Shown: positions 1 to 12,169 of the stretch, piece after piece
Layout of the letters: each line of letters starts with the position of its first letter
Numbering within the stretch: the first letter of the stretch is position 1
Source: Spinacia oleracea
Taxonomy: Eukaryota; Streptophyta; Magnoliopsida; Caryophyllales; Amaranthaceae
Assembly: GCF_020520425.1 (NCBI RefSeq)
Contig: NC_079487.1
Location: 132,268,385 to 132,332,384 of the forward strand
Length of the DNA: 64,000 bases
Direction of reading: 5' to 3'
Notes under the pieces: model-generated
What the model was told of the DNA's origin: nothing
Seen by the model: the letters and a program-made list of their open reading frames with translations, nothing else
Databases searched by the model: none
Position numbers and translations under genes: made by a program

Positions 1-873
1 GTTCAATCTATCATAAGACAACTTCAATTGACTGAGCATACATTCCAACTGGGACGACCTCATAGAAATGAGATCAACATTTTCAAGGACTTCCTTCCTC
101 ATGTTGTTGGCCAATGCAACTATAGCAAGAGGGAGACCTGCAGACTCATAATACACAAGCTTCCTAAGAGAGTTTACAGAAGAGAAGTCTTGTTTGGAAT
201 CTAAAACACCATATCCTCCTATTGTATGGTGAAACAGCTGCCAACTCTTTTCCTCTGAGAGTGGCTCAACTTTAATGAGTTTCTGGCAATGAAGCATACG
301 ACAAACATCCAGTAAACGAGTAACAATAACCAGTTTGCATTTCTTGGGAATGCCAACTTCCTCACGGCGAAATTCACCCCATATATCATCAAGGAAGAGT
401 ATGCATTTTCTTTTGCAGGACAAAAATGCATGTATGATTCCCGCTCTTCTGATCACATCCTTATCATTCCGAAAATCAAGGTTGAAAGCGTCGATAATTT
501 TCTGCTGTAATTGGTATACAGTAAAATCCATCCCAACAGAGATCCAAGCAATATGATCAGTAATATTATCAGTAATATTGGTGTGGAGATGTGTTGCAAG
601 GGTGGTTTTTCCGACCCCACCCATTCCATAAACACCAATGGAAGTTATCTCATCGTTTCTTAACCATTCAATTATCTTCATAACAAGCTCAGAATTGATG
701 CACAGGGATTTCTGCAGTTTTCTGCGTTTATGAGGTTGTGAATGATCATTGTTTGTTTCAGGATGCTTATCAAGATACTCAGCTCTGCTTCTGAGCCTTC
801 CATTACATGATGCATCAGGGAAATTCTTTACCATGGCCAATAATGAATCAAGTAAAGGTACTCTGATGTTCAT
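1..873 (-). CDS. RPS2-like NB-ARC (NLR) protein, 3' end cut by window edge
   Basis: Intracellular immune receptor of the CNL type; the NB-ARC domain switches on nucleotide exchange. The frame is open from the ATG at 873 to the window edge (about 291 codons). A short N-terminus of about 55 residues contains a basic cluster (HKRRKLQK) and has no full coiled-coil domain. Next come the P-loop GMGGVGKTT, kinase-2 LFLDDIW, RNBS-B VIVTR and the GLPLAIV motif, all canonical; the MHD and LRR parts would lie beyond the edge. The start is the first ATG after a good acceptor (TTTTTGTAG, exon from 890), because stops close the upstream frame. The closest relative in the window is the complete gene at 28364, which has the same short basic N-terminus and a leader intron. 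NB-ARC membership is certain; whether the gene is whole cannot be seen. Confidence 0.85.
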   Translation of the reverse strand, partial: MNIRVPLLDSLLAMVKNFPDASCNGRLRSRAEYLDKHPETNNDHSQPHKRRKLQKSLCINSELVMKIIEWLRNDEITSIGVYGMGGVGKTTLATHLHTNITDNITDHIAWISVGMDFTVYQLQQKIIDAFNLDFRNDKDVIRRAGIIHAFLSCKRKCILFLDDIWGEFRREEVGIPKKCKLVIVTRLLDVCRMLHCQKLIKVEPLSEEKSWQLFHHTIGGYGVLDSKQDFSSVNSLRKLVYYESAGLPLAIVALANNMRKEVLENVDLISMRSSQLECMLSQLKLSYDRLN

Positions 874-1403
874 CTGATCAGCACTTTGATCTACAAAAAC
901 AACAACATAACCATTTAATACGAAGTACTGCACTAGTTTGTGAACACAAAATCTCCCCGTCCCCAATTTCCATTATACAGCTTATTTTTTAATCTGTGAT
1001 CAATATGAAACAGCTTAATATTAGCTCCGCCTAGTCAATCTAGTTGATTGGCTAGCCAAACATATTAAAGAGTATTTTCGTAAATAAATTATCAAAATAT
1101 ACAATCTAAATATTATATGCAGTGTCTTTATATTTAATTTTTTTTTACAAATATTAATTAGATTGTATATGCAATGTGTAGATTGTATATTATTTTATTA
1201 TATTTACGAGAATGTCACTTGATGGACATATCTCGCTTAATCTCAGTATCAAACTTGTCAAGTTTGGACGATCAAGCTTAGCTATACGGAGTATTTTGAT
1301 GTGTTGTTAACTTGTTACAGTCCTTTGTTCTTTTGCATTGTAATAAAAGAAGAAATCGGTGATTCATTAAAATTCGTTAAACACAAATTCTTATTTACAA
1401 GTA

Positions 1404-1686
1404 GTGTACCATAAATATTGTACACCGAAGTAAAAGTTAACTCAACATGGTTAAAAGTTACTCTTGTATATGTAAAAGTTTTCTATTTTTTTTAGTGATA
1501 AAAGTTTTATTTTAATAAAAATTATTTCTTCAAAATCAATAATAATGTATAAAATTAATCATTTAACCCTTTAAAATGTTTATCTATCAACTTTTTTTAC
1601 TAATATAAAAGTTAATCAAAACTAGGTTAAAGTTACAAAAAACTGAATAAAAGTTATCTTGGTGTACAATAAATTTATTGTACACC
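1404..1686. mobile_element. MITE with palindromic GTGTACAATA ends
   Basis: The left end GTGTACCATAAATATTGTAC and right end GGTGTACAATAAATTTATTG are each near-palindromes and are inverted copies of one another. The interior carries repeated AAAAGTTA words. A relative lies at about 53680-53800. There is no coding capacity and the superfamily is not assigned. Confidence 0.5.
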
Positions 1687-2040
1687 TTGAGCGCGCAAGA
1701 CCTTTTGTTCATTAAAAATGAAGTTCACAAGTTTTTAAGCCCAACTCATTAACTCAACTCGTAAAAGGTCACGAGTTAAATCCGAACCCAGACTCGTTAA
1801 TGGTTACACATATAATGTTATAACTAATTATTGGTTCAAGCGATAACCCTAGATATTATATTACAAAATTTCATCAATTAGATTAGTATATGACTTGCTT
1901 TGAGTCGAACTTAAATATTCATTGAATATGCTTTAATAATACTTATTATGTCGGATTAGTAGCTCGTAAGTAATGAGTAATTAGTGATTAGAGACTAGGA
2001 ATGATATAGATCAATTTTCTAATTATATTGTGTTAATATA

Positions 2041-2372
2041 CTCCCTCCGTCTATTTTTGTTTTTTACATTTTTCATTTTGGGTTTTTCAAAATGTTCTTT
2101 ACATTTCCTTTTATATTATCACATAAATAACTTAGTATTCTATCAAAATTAGTGTCCCATTATTGGGTCATTTAATCTTTCACACTTTTTCATTGAGACA
2201 TTAAAATTTTCTTATTTTCCAATATCAGAATTTTGATAAAAGTGAAAATATTATAAATAAAAGTAATTTATCTTGTTTAAATAAAAAAAATTGAGAAATC
2301 CCGATGCAAATTAATTATTCATTATAACGCGTGAAAAATACCAAACGTAAAAACAAAAAGAGACGGAGAGAG
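2041..2372. mobile_element. Stowaway-like MITE
   Basis: The ends CTCCCTCCGTCTATTTTTG and its inverted copy CAAAAAGAGACGGAGAGAG are flanked by TA on both sides (2039-2040 and 2373-2374). At 332 bp and non-coding it fits a Stowaway element mobilised by Tc1/mariner transposases. Confidence 0.75.
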
Positions 2373-2900
2373 TACTTTTGAATATATAGAAAACAACAAA
2401 ATAAGTTATGGCATGGTGGTTAGAATATTTTAGAATTAATGAGGCGCCATGTCAAAGGTAAATAAGAAGCGATATGTGGCAAGATGATATATTTCGTGTT
2501 TGAAGTTTTTAATAATGGGCATTGATAATTAATACGGAGTATAATGTTGTTTCATTCATATTTTGTAACAAGAATTTAAGTCTGGTTTTGGATTATTGCT
2601 CTCTTAATTAAGACGACATGTAATAAACAAATTTCATGTAGCGAAAAATGAAAAGAAAAAGTATTCAAATTAAAACAGTAAAAAAACAAGTAAATTACAG
2701 AGCATGAAAACAACAAGAAACAAAGATAAGGATCCGAAAATACCAACCTGGTTCCTTGGTTAAAGAAATGAGGATCGGATCGGAGGCAATATTGAACGAG
2801 TCAAATTGGAAAGAATCTAGTATTTGAAACACCAAATTTAAATGTCCTCCAATCTCTTTAAATTTATACTTGGATGTCGGTTCGTGGAAAACTTCCGTTC

Positions 2901-3340
2901 ACATTCAAAAGTCTAACTTTCTAGGAAGGAAGCAGGTAGAACTACTCAGGAAGGAAGGAAGGAAGCAATCTCACCTCAAAATTAAATAGTCTTTTATTTC
3001 CAATTTGTTTTTATTCATTTTCCACGGATATTTCTCCTAATGTTCATAAATATTTGTCCCTTTAACTAATATAATGTGTATCTAATCTATCAATGAGATT
3101 CTGGTTTAGTGATTAATGCTGGAGACTTGTATATAATAAGTCAATAGTTCGGATCTCCTTTCCCAGTAGAATTTTTCTGTTATAATGACAAGGTGTCATG
3201 CATGGTCCGAGTTTTTGGACACCAGAACGTGTGTGTACTCTTGTTTATGGGGAGGCCTTGTGCAGAAAGTGTATCTCAAAACTTGAGGGGCATAGGCGGG
3301 TGCTTGATCAGAATAGGCACTCTTGCCTATTGGAGACAAG
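2901..3340. other. Non-coding stretch with a tRNA-like (SINE-head?) segment
   Basis: Positions 3104-3155 read like a tRNA-derived SINE head: a box A-like TGGTTTAGTGATTAATG followed by a box B-like TAGTTCGGATCTCC. No poly(A) tail or target duplication was found. The open frame starting near 3198 has no recognisable protein and continues into duplicated non-coding DNA, so it is not called. Confidence 0.3.
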
Positions 3341-4327
3341 AGTGAGGGTCGAGGGTCGAATGGGACACTTGTGTGCGCACAACAGGCATAAGCGAGACCG
3401 GCGACGATATTGTATCTCTTTTGTGAAGACTTTGTTGAGTCTTGAAAAGCTTAAGAACGAGCGACAATATAATGTCTACAAAGACTTACAACAACGCAAG
3501 TAATTAAGCAAAGACAACTTTCGATGAGAGGCATTGGTTCATATCCCTCATAAAAGTTTATTAGAATTAACTTTAAATTTTCAGTGAACGCTATATTGAT
3601 AGAAACGTAATAATTCGAACCATTTCCCAAAATAGTGTATAAAATAAAAAAAATTCTCAATCTAGTGTTTCCCCAAAAATATTTCCTTCTTCTAGTGTCC
3701 ACGTAGACTCGGACTTCCCGAACCTAATTAAACCCCAAAAAAATGAAAACCACGGCAGATAATTAAAATCAAAAAATAAATAAAATTGCTTCACCTTCTT
3801 CGATCCCGCAATAACAAATCATCTCCTTCAAAAGAAGAGTCAAGCTTTTCTCCTTCAAAGGCAGAGTCAGGCATATATATCTCTTATTCTCCTTCAAGTT
3901 GAAGAAGCAACAATCCACCATTGCGCATTAAGCCATCACCACCTTCAAATGCAAATTATAATTACCAGGTAATGCTTTCCTAAAAATTGTCTTAGTTTTA
4001 CAATCAATTACAGAAAACATTGGTGGGGAAGTTGATTATTGAAAAAAAATGTTGAGGCATCAAGTATTCAAGTTCGTATAAGAAATTGATTCTTGATAAT
4101 TAGTTAGACCCTATTTCACCACTAATTCTTGATTTTTGAATTAGACCTTATTTCTACTAATTATAGGTAATATTTCATAGTGCAATTGAAGAGTATTTGA
4201 AATAAGTAGGCTTATCAAAATTTCCTAAATAGTTTGGGTTTGATTTGTTTTGCTCATGAATAATGTGTGTATTTGTGTTTGGATAATGGGTCATACACCT
4301 GATTTATATTTCTTTGTATTGTAGAAA

Positions 4328-6670
4328 ATGGAAAACTCAAATTATCCATTCGTTGGGTCATTTACACGGATGCTCAACGATGACCAATTTTTTATAAATC
4401 AAATGAATATTGATTATGGAACTCATACCAGTCTTTTGGATACTTGTACATCTCCTATTACCAACCACCTGCAACAAGAACCAATAGGATTAGATGAGCT
4501 TCAATTTGTGTCTTTGAATCGTAATAATGTTGATAGTGATGGAGTAGACAGAGAAGGAGAAGATGCCAATGAAGAACTACATATGGTTGGTGATGATATC
4601 ATTGTAGAGGAGGAAGTAGATGAAGAAGAAAATGTTGTGGCATTAGGTGCTACGGTTCAAGAGTTTTCCCGTTTAAGTGATGTTAATGATGATGAAGTAA
4701 ACAAATGGATTACTTGGATTTCTATGGTGTCTTACAAACCAGGTGCTGAATTTTGTGTCGGACAAGAATTTTCCAACAAAGGTGCATTGAATGAGGCTGT
4801 TACTAGCTACTCTATAAAAAAAAATCAACGTTTTATTGTACTTGAGTCTAGACCTCACACAGTCACGTTCAAGTGTGGCCGGAAACCAATTGGGTGTTCT
4901 TGGAAGCTCAGAGGTTCACAGAAGAGTTATTCTTCTGATGTGTTTACAATTGTATCCTACCAAGGTCCTCATGATTCCACATGCGTCAGCGACATTCTTC
5001 AACTAGATCATCGAAACATGGACTCTAAATTCATTAGTTACCATATAAGGAATCTTGTGGAGGCAGATATTTCCATTAAAGTTCGTGTCCTAATTGAGGT
5101 TATCAAGCAACAATATCATTTCACAATCTCATATAAGAAGGCTTGGCTCGCAAAACAAAAGGCAATAGCTTATATATTTGGTGATTGGGAGGAGTCCTTT
5201 CAAATACTCCCGCACTTTATGCAAGAAATGAAGAAAGCTAATCCAGGGACTGTTGTGCACTTTGCTAACCATCGAACTGCAGATCCCAATTTTGAGATTT
5301 TTCAAAGAGTATTCTGGGCATTTGGACCCTCAATACAGGGCTTCCAACATTGTCGACCCATTATCACTATCGATGGGACTCACTTGTATGGAAAATATAA
5401 GGGGACACTTCTAATAGCTATGAGTGTTGATGCTAACAACCAAATATTTCCCCTTGCTTTTGCCATCGTCGAAGGAGAAAATGGTGATAGTTGGCCATGG
5501 TTTATGGCATGTATTAGGAGATTTGTGACACAACGAACTGGATTGTGTGTACTTTCAGACCGACATTTGGGTATCATGAAAGCTATGACTCAAGATAATA
5601 GTGGTTGGACCGAGCCATATGCGTACCATAGATTTTGCATTCGTCACTTGACTTCAAATGTCAATACGGAATTCAAAAACAGAGAGTTGAAAAACAAAGT
5701 TGGTTGGACAGCTTTCCAACATCAAAAGAAGAAATTTGATTATGGTTTGAATATGATAGCGAAAATGAATGAGAAGGCTCGTGAATATATAGGAAAGATT
5801 AATGCTTCAAAGTGGTCACTTTGTCACGATGGAGGCTATAGATATGGCCTCAAAACAACCAACTTAGCAGAGGTGTTCAACAATGTACTTAAGGGAGCTC
5901 GTTTCTTGCCAATCACGGCACTTGTGAAGCTTACTTTCTATCGAGTTAACTCATATTTTGTGGAGCGACGTCGATTGTCAAAGAAAAGGTTGTTAGATGG
6001 TCATGCATATACTATAAAAGTAACTAAGGACTTGGATACTAATACAGAAAAAGCTATGCACCACAAGGTTGATATTTTTCATCATGAACATGGAATTTAT
6101 CAGGTTACAACGGGTCGTGGTGATAGGGCTGATAGAAAGGGTGGTCATTCCCACACTGTCAATTTCAGCTTGAAGACTTGTACATGTAACAAACTTCAAA
6201 TTTACAAAATCCCATGTTCTCACGTGCTTGCTTGTTGTAGAGCATACAGCCTCTCCCCCTCTCAATTCATTGATCCTTATTTCACATCTGGAGAATATGT
6301 GGGAACTTATAATGCTAGATTTTTTCCCATTCCTGACAAAGACTATTGGTCGCCTTACAATGGACCTAAAGTAGTTGCTGATACTGATCAGAAACGCACT
6401 AAGGGGCGACCTCCGTCTAAACGGTTACGGAATGAGATGGACGAATCAGTTCGAGGGAAAGTAACATGTAGTATATGTAGACAGAAAGGTCATAATAAGA
6501 AAACGTGTTCATTAAGGTAGTTTTGTGTTTAATATGGAAGCAATTTTTTGAAATTAACATTTTATCCCTTTTTTTACTTAACATAAACTCATGTTTTTAT
6601 TGTTGTTGTGATGGGCAGATCACATGATTTGCATGGAGGTTCATCAACATCTACATCTCGGACAACGTAA
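4328..6670 (+). CDS. MuDR-type MULE transposase
   Basis: Catalyses cut-and-paste transposition of the surrounding element in the nucleus. The uninterrupted frame runs to a stop at 6520 (730 aa). A likely intron (6517-6618; AAG/GTAG to GGGCAG/A) would remove that stop and add 17 residues ending STSTSRTT at 6670. Domains: acidic N-terminus (to about 120); MuDR-type DNA-binding region (about 145-195, with SWKLRGS); DDE-type MULE domain with TIDGTHL near 348 and LSDRHLGI near 411; SWIM zinc finger CTCNKLQIYKIPCSH near 618-632 (CxC-x9-CxH); CCHC knuckle CSICRQKGHNKKTC near 713-726. A 5' UTR intron is likely (3969-4324). The start is the first ATG after its acceptor. No breaks are seen in the frame. 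Confidence 0.92.
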
Positions 6671-7481
6671 CCAAACTACATTTGTCCCTGGTTGTTAAAG
6701 AAGATCAAGGAAAAAGAGGCAACATCATCAGTTTTGATTATACTTTTGGAAGTGTGATGAATTTGGTTACAAGTTAGTAATACGTTTATTCTAACTTTTT
6801 ACCTGCTAACTAGTTGGAGAAAAACCAGCCTAGCCAACTACTGAATTTTGGGATCAACAACTAGCTAGGATGCTTTTTTGTATTTGTCAGTTGATATTTC
6901 AATATTATCTTGCTGATTTTTTTTCAAGTCTATCAAATTATGAAATCACAGCCTTCTCCTTTTACCTCTTTTAGAGCTAATAAAGTTTGACAATGCCTTG
7001 AGTATATGTTGCTGCAGTATTTATTGTTGGATGTGTGTGCAAGTGTACCATGTGTGTTGTTAGCTAAGTGTGGTCTGTGTGTTTTGGTGTGCGAATGTGA
7101 GTCGTGAGAGTAGTTAGCTTGGCTGCTAGAATGTGCGGCGTGTTGCAACACTATATACACAATAGACTGCTTGTTTTTATGTGAATGCTGCAGCACTATA
7201 TTCTTTTTTATGTGCTATATAAGTATATGTGAGTGACAATAAAAGTAACACAACTACACCAGATGCCTCCACTATCCCAAACTCTCTGGCTTAGCGCCTT
7301 AATTTTGGTTGTCTGCTGTTTGAGTACTGCTTCTGCTTACTGATGTGTGATTAGCTGCTGGTTATGCAGGCTACTGTGGTTGTTTTTGTTGTGGGTTGGT
7401 TACTCTTTGAGCAGGCTGACTGTTTGTACTGCATGCTTGCTGTGTCTGTTGTTTCTGCAAGCTCATATTGGTCTGTTGTGA
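6671..7481. other. MULE internal non-coding region
   Basis: Lies between the transposase 3' end and the RNase H-like fragment. AT-rich, with a TG-rich stretch (about 7015-7150); the minus-strand open frame there is a low-complexity product. Probably 3' UTR and terminator of the transposase gene. Confidence 0.4.
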
Positions 7482-7948
7482 TCAGGTGGTTGCTTCAATA
7501 GTTATCAGTTGTGTTTGACAGAAAGGTAGCTTAGCATTCAAAGGGCATTCCTCCATCCATACTTTCACCCCTTCCAAAGATATAGAGGCTTTAGCGATAG
7601 AGTCGGCCACCTTATTACAAACTCTACTAACATAATTAAAGCTACAATAAGTAAAGTTGCGTGCTAAAGCTACAATATCATTAACCACAACCTGTGCTCT
7701 ACTTCTTTTTGTCTTCTTTGATTGGATCATTTCCACAATGCTATGGCAACAGTTTAAACCTCCGACGAACGGAACCCCGCATCATGAGCATATCTTAGAC
7801 CAAAACAAATCCCCTTGGCCTCGGCTTGTGCAACAGGGATCACCCCAACATAAGGTAGTCTTGCAGACATCAGGACATCCCCTTCTGTATCACGAACAAT
7901 CATGCCAAGTACAGCAATTTTTGAATATACACAAGAGAGAGGCATCAA
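7482..7948 (-). pseudogene. RNase H-like (RVT_3 type) fragment inside the MULE
   Basis: Two minus-strand pieces in different frames (7948-7754, then 7736-7482) read as consecutive parts of a plant RNase H-like domain. The first has VLGMIVRDTEGDVLMSAR and AQAEAKGICFGLRYA; the second has VVNDIVALARNFTYCSFNYV and SRVCNKVADSIAKASI. Such domains occur at the C-terminus of plant LINEs and in stand-alone host genes. A frame change lies between about 7737 and 7753, just where the catalytic acidic segment should follow, so the domain is broken. It lies on the strand opposite the transposase and inside the TIRs, so it was either captured by the element or inserted into it. Confidence 0.7.
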
Positions 7949-8607
7949 ATTCTAAGTAACTTATCCTATCATGTACCTCCGATTTTTTAATTTCGAACAC
8001 AGTGACTATTAGTTCCTACCCTTCACAAAGCTCTACACTTAAACTTGAGATCTCCTTATGTGTTTACAACATACCCGTTACATATTGTGCAAGAAATATA
8101 CAAGAACAAAACAGCAGCCAAATTGCACATTATACCAACACCCATTTGATTTAAGTGTAACATAACATTATTCTCTATTTTACCAAAAAAAAAAAAGAAA
8201 AGTAACACAATTATATGACAAAACGAAGCCATCTGATTTAAGTGTTAATAGTGTAATGTAATTGGGTTAATTTCTAGCAAACTTGGTGAGTTTAGGTAAT
8301 GGAGGGAACTATAATCGTCAAACAAAAAATAGTGGAGGGAACTAATCTCAGTCAATGAAATGGGTTATATTTTTCACTTTCCGTAAAAGAGTGGCAAATC
8401 TTGGATTTTTTTTCATTAAATACAATTTGGATAGGATTAGGAGAAATAATATTAGGTTTGTAATTACCAATCCTATGTGGACACTAGATTATGGAATTAT
8501 TTATGGGAAAACACTAGAATGAGAATATGTTTAATTTCTAACACTAGATTGGGAAATCGGTCTAATAATTCTATCTAAAGCATATACGACATTTTAGAAA
8601 AATCTTA

Positions 8608-8868
8608 CTCCCTCTGTATTTATTTAAGGGATACACTTGCCTTTTCCGGCCGTATTTATTTAAGAGATACACTTGCCATTTTTAGTAACTTATCAATCTC
8701 ACCATCTAATTAAATAATATATCTACACCCCACCCCCGCCTTTCACACTTGTTTTACTTATTAAAATATCAACCCAACCCCACTTGTTTTATTACTTTAT
8801 TTCATTTAATTCTTTTTCTTAATAATCGTGCCCGCCCAAATATATGTTTTAAATAAATACGGATAAAG
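8608..8868. mobile_element. Stowaway-like MITE (ATTTATTTAAGGGATACACTT family), copy 1
   Basis: The left end is CTCCCTCTGTATTTATTTAA and the right end a decayed AAATAAATACGGATAAAG; TA flanks both ends. The same family occurs at 18537-18819 and 22473-22744. It is absent from the paralogous site near 10820. Confidence 0.75.
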
Positions 8869-9091
8869 TATAAAACAATAGATAAACAAAATAAAAATAA
8901 AGAAATGTTGGACCCTAACACAAGGAGTGGGTCCGAGAACAAGTCACAAATGTAGAAAAGAGAACAAGTTTAATTTTAGTTTTTTTTTTTGGCGTGGAAA
9001 AGTCTAAAATTGATGCAAAGTTTTGGTGTTTAGCATTACTTTTCTAAGGGATGCCCCTACGCTTACGGAAAATTTTGGTCCATAAATGTCA

Positions 9092-9531
9092 TCTATCTAT
9101 TACTATATACTAAAAGAGACATCAGGAATGACACGTGTCAATTCCTTGTGCAATTTTTTCCCGCCAAAAATAACTTTTCTAAAAAAGTATATCTGTTTTA
9201 TTTTATTTTTATTCTCTACCTTTTTTTTATAAACTATTTAGGCATGGAAACAAATTTTAGTTTATAAATTATGGCAATAATATATACGACCTAATTATCA
9301 TTACTCTAAATTGGTAATATTTTAGTCAAATCTTTATTTTAATGATGGAAAATATATCACTTAATATTTTGGTCAAATTGTCATATTAGCATTATAAATA
9401 TGCATATTAGATGAATAAATTTAAACGAGTATGTTAAAAATGTTATAACTATACAGTAATTTGAGAGATATTCAGTTAAATATTTTGTGAAAAAAATATC
9501 ATTATCCGTGCGTGCACGAGATCTAATCTAG
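9092..9531 (+). mobile_element. Non-autonomous Helitron, 440 bp
   Basis: Begins TCTATCTATTACTATATAC, ends with the short palindrome CCGTGCGTGCACG followed by AGATCTAATCTAG, and lies between A (9091) and T (9532), the Helitron target rule. The tandem-duplicate unit keeps the empty site GTCA/TTTTACAT at 11043/11044, fixing both ends to the base. It carries no genes. Confidence 0.92.
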
Positions 9532-11189
9532 TTTTACATATTCGAATACATCTTTCATCTTTAGTTATTTGTCGTATGCATCAAAAGTGTTTTATTAAGA
9601 TTTGGTTGAGCGAAATTGAGAAAATACAAAAATGGTGGAACCAAATATATTTTTTGTTAGAGTAAAATTGTGGTCTTTTTGAACATTTATAGCAATTGGC
9701 TAACTTTTTGGGGATGGATTAAAATGATAAATTGGACAAACAAAAAAAGAACGAAGGGAATAGTTAACAGTTTTTAGCAAACCTCTCAATATTACAAAAC
9801 ATATTTAGTCAAATCTAATGGTTTTGGGCCACCTAATGAGGAGGGAGTAATTTGGTCCACTTAGAGCATCTCCAATGGTAAGCTAATTACTAAATTAGTT
9901 TGTCACGCCACATTGTATTTCAAACTAGTAGGTTTGGATTTCTAAAAATTACAAGCAAGTCTCTGGGTACAACCAATGCAGTTGCACTTATAAGCCTAAA
10001 GTAGGTTTCTCACTAAAACCAATTGGCCATATATAGTGGGAGTAACTCCTCAAGATTTTAAGTTGTTATTTTCTCTCCACTCTCTCTGTTACGGGACAAT
10101 TCACATATGGATAACATTAATTTCAACAATTTTCAATGCAATATTTGGATCTCTTCGAATACACTTAATTTGGAATAAAAGTTTATAAAAAGCCGACATC
10201 GCAAAACTACACGCCCGTCGAAAAGAATCAAACAAAATCTTACGTTACTATTTCGATCATGTTTATTTCTTGTAGATTTATCGATAAAGATTCTAAATAG
10301 AAGTACTCCGTATAAATTAGAAACGATATAGACGATTTCATGTTTTTTTGTTGTAGATTTATTGATAAAGATTCTAAATAATACAAGTATAAATTAGAAA
10401 CGATGATTTTTATCCAAGTTGGCAAACGTAGCATTTTAATTAAAATGAGGGAACACACACCTAGTAGTCTAGTGCCTAGTTGGCTAATCCACATGATGAG
10501 CAAGGGTCAACGATCAATTGAGACACTTGTGTGCGCAACAGGCATAAGCGAGACCGACGATGAGATTGTATCTGTTTTGTGAAGACTTTGTTGAGTCTTG
10601 AAAAGCTTAAGAACGAGCGACAATATAATATCTACAAAGATTTACAACAACGCAAGTAATTAAGTAAAGACAACTTCTAGATGAGAGATATTGGTCCATA
10701 CCACTCATAAAAGTTTATTTGAATTTAACTTTGAATTTCCAGTAAACGCTAGATTGACAGAGACGTAATAATTCTAACTAAAGCATATAAAACTATTAGA
10801 ATAATTCTAATACTTATAATGTAATAGATAAGCAAAATACAAGTAAAGAAATATTGAATTTTAATACAAGAAGTGGGTCCGAGAACAAGTCACAAACGTA
10901 GAAAAGAGAACGGTTTTAATTTGGGTTTTTCTTTTTTTGCGTGGAAAAGTCTAAACAATGATGCAAAAGTTTTGGTGTTTAGCATTACTCTTTTTCTAAG
11001 GGATGCCCCTATGCTTACGGAAAATTTTGGTCCATAAATGTCATTTTACATATTTCGAATATATATTTCGTCTTTAGTTATTTGTCGCATGCACTAAAAG
11101 TGTTTTATTAAGATTTGGTTGAGTGAAATTGAGAAAAGACAAAAAATTATGGAACCAAATATATTTTATGTTAGAGTAAAATTGCGCAA

Positions 11190-11450
11190 TTTAGAAGAAC
11201 ATGGTGCACATAGAGTATGGTGCACCTTAAGAATATTAGTATATAATTAAAAGAACATCTGGTAATTCGTAAAAAGAACATGGACATATATTTTTTTTAT
11301 TTTTAATAAATTGTGATTTTTTATAACAAAAAAGTAAAACATTATATTGCATGTTCTTTTGTCGTAGTCTCATGTTCTTTTGTTTATGTACATGTGTTCT
11401 TTTGGTGCACACGGTGCACCATGCTTTATGTGCACCATGGTCCGTAGTCC
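11190..11450. mobile_element. Palindromic GGTGCACCAT MITE, copy 1
   Basis: The left end ATGGTGCACATAGAGTATGG is mirrored by ATGCTTTATGTGCACCATGG on the right; the interior is AT-rich with repeated AAAGAACAT words. A second copy in opposite orientation is at 22098-22322. It is missing from the left duplication unit, so it arrived after duplication or was lost there. Confidence 0.65.
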
Positions 11451-12169
11451 ATGGTTAACAGTTTAACCATGGACTACGGACCATGGTTAAACAAAATACT
11501 CAACAAAAAAAGAACGAAGGGAGTAGTTAACAGTTTTTAGCAAACCTCTCAATGTTACAAAACATATTTAGTCAAATCTAATGGGTCTGGACAACCTAAT
11601 AAGGAGGGAGTAATTCGGTCCACTTAGAGCATCTCCAATAATAAGCTAATTACTAAATTAGCTTGTCATGCCACATTGTATTTCAAGCTAGTAGGTTTGG
11701 ATTTCTAAAAATTGCAAGCAAGTCTCTGGCTACAACCAATGAAGTTGCACTTATAAGCCTAAAGTAGGTTTCTCACTAAAACCAATTGGTCGTATAAAGT
11801 TGGAGTAACTCCTCAAGATTTTAAGTTGTTATTTTCTCTCCACTCTCTCTGTTACGGGACAATTCACATGTGGATAACATTAATTTCAACAATTTTCAAT
11901 GCAATATTTGGATCTCTTCAAATACACTTAATTTGGAATAAAAGTTTATAAAAAGACGACATCGCAAAACTACACATCTGTCGAGAAGAATCAAACAACA
12001 TCTTACACTATAACACTACTATTTCGATCATGTTTATTTCTTGTAGATTTATCGATAAAGATTCTAAATAGAAGTATAAATTAGAAGCGATATAGACTAT
12101 TTCATGTTTTTTATGTAGATTTATTGTTAAAAATTCTAAATAATATAAATTAGAAACGATGTAGTAGTA

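Larger units (their letters stand above)
874..2900 (-). other. Leader exon and intron of the NLR at 1-873
   Basis: No coding ORF is seen. A likely 5' UTR exon ends at 2748 with donor CAG/GTTGGTA on the minus strand and no ATG in the preceding 120 bases. The intron would run 2747-891 to the acceptor TTTTTGTAG. It holds two MITEs (1404-1686 and 2041-2372) and otherwise AT-rich sequence. Upstream of the exon lies a GGAAGGAAGGAA run (about 2950-2965). Splice sites are read by eye. Confidence 0.4.
3617..8562 (+). mobile_element. Complete Mutator-like element (MULE), 4.95 kb
   Basis: Ends are imperfect inverted repeats of about 100 bp: left GAACCATTTCCC with two TCTAGTGT words, right (reversed) GACCGATTTCCC with the same words. 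The element sits between two exact 9-bp copies of TAATAATTC (3608-3616 and 8563-8571), the Mutator hallmark. The paralogous segment near 10766 holds a single TAATAATTC in the same context, that is, the unoccupied site. It encodes an apparently intact transposase and carries a broken RNase H-like fragment near its right end. It looks autonomous and fairly recent, although the TIRs have diverged. Confidence 0.93.
3341..10499. repeat. Left unit of a tandem segmental duplication
   Basis: Homologous to 10500-12529. Shared words run in order: ACAGGCATAAGCGAGACC, CTTGAAAAGCTTAAGAACG, GGATGCCCCTACGCTTACGG, TTGTAGATTTATCGATAAAG and GGCTAATCCACATGATGAG, the last ending both units. This unit was enlarged by a Mutator-like element (3617-8562), a Stowaway (8608-8868) and a Helitron (9092-9531), all absent from the right unit. 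Apart from the transposase inside the Mutator-like element it has no genes. Confidence 0.85.

Noticed and set aside
335-556. Plus-strand frame of 73 codons
   Set aside because: Antisense to the clear NB-ARC coding region at 1-873.
3198-3503. Plus-strand frame of 101 codons
   Set aside because: Partly inside the duplicated unit; the sister copy does not keep the frame, and the product has no recognisable features.
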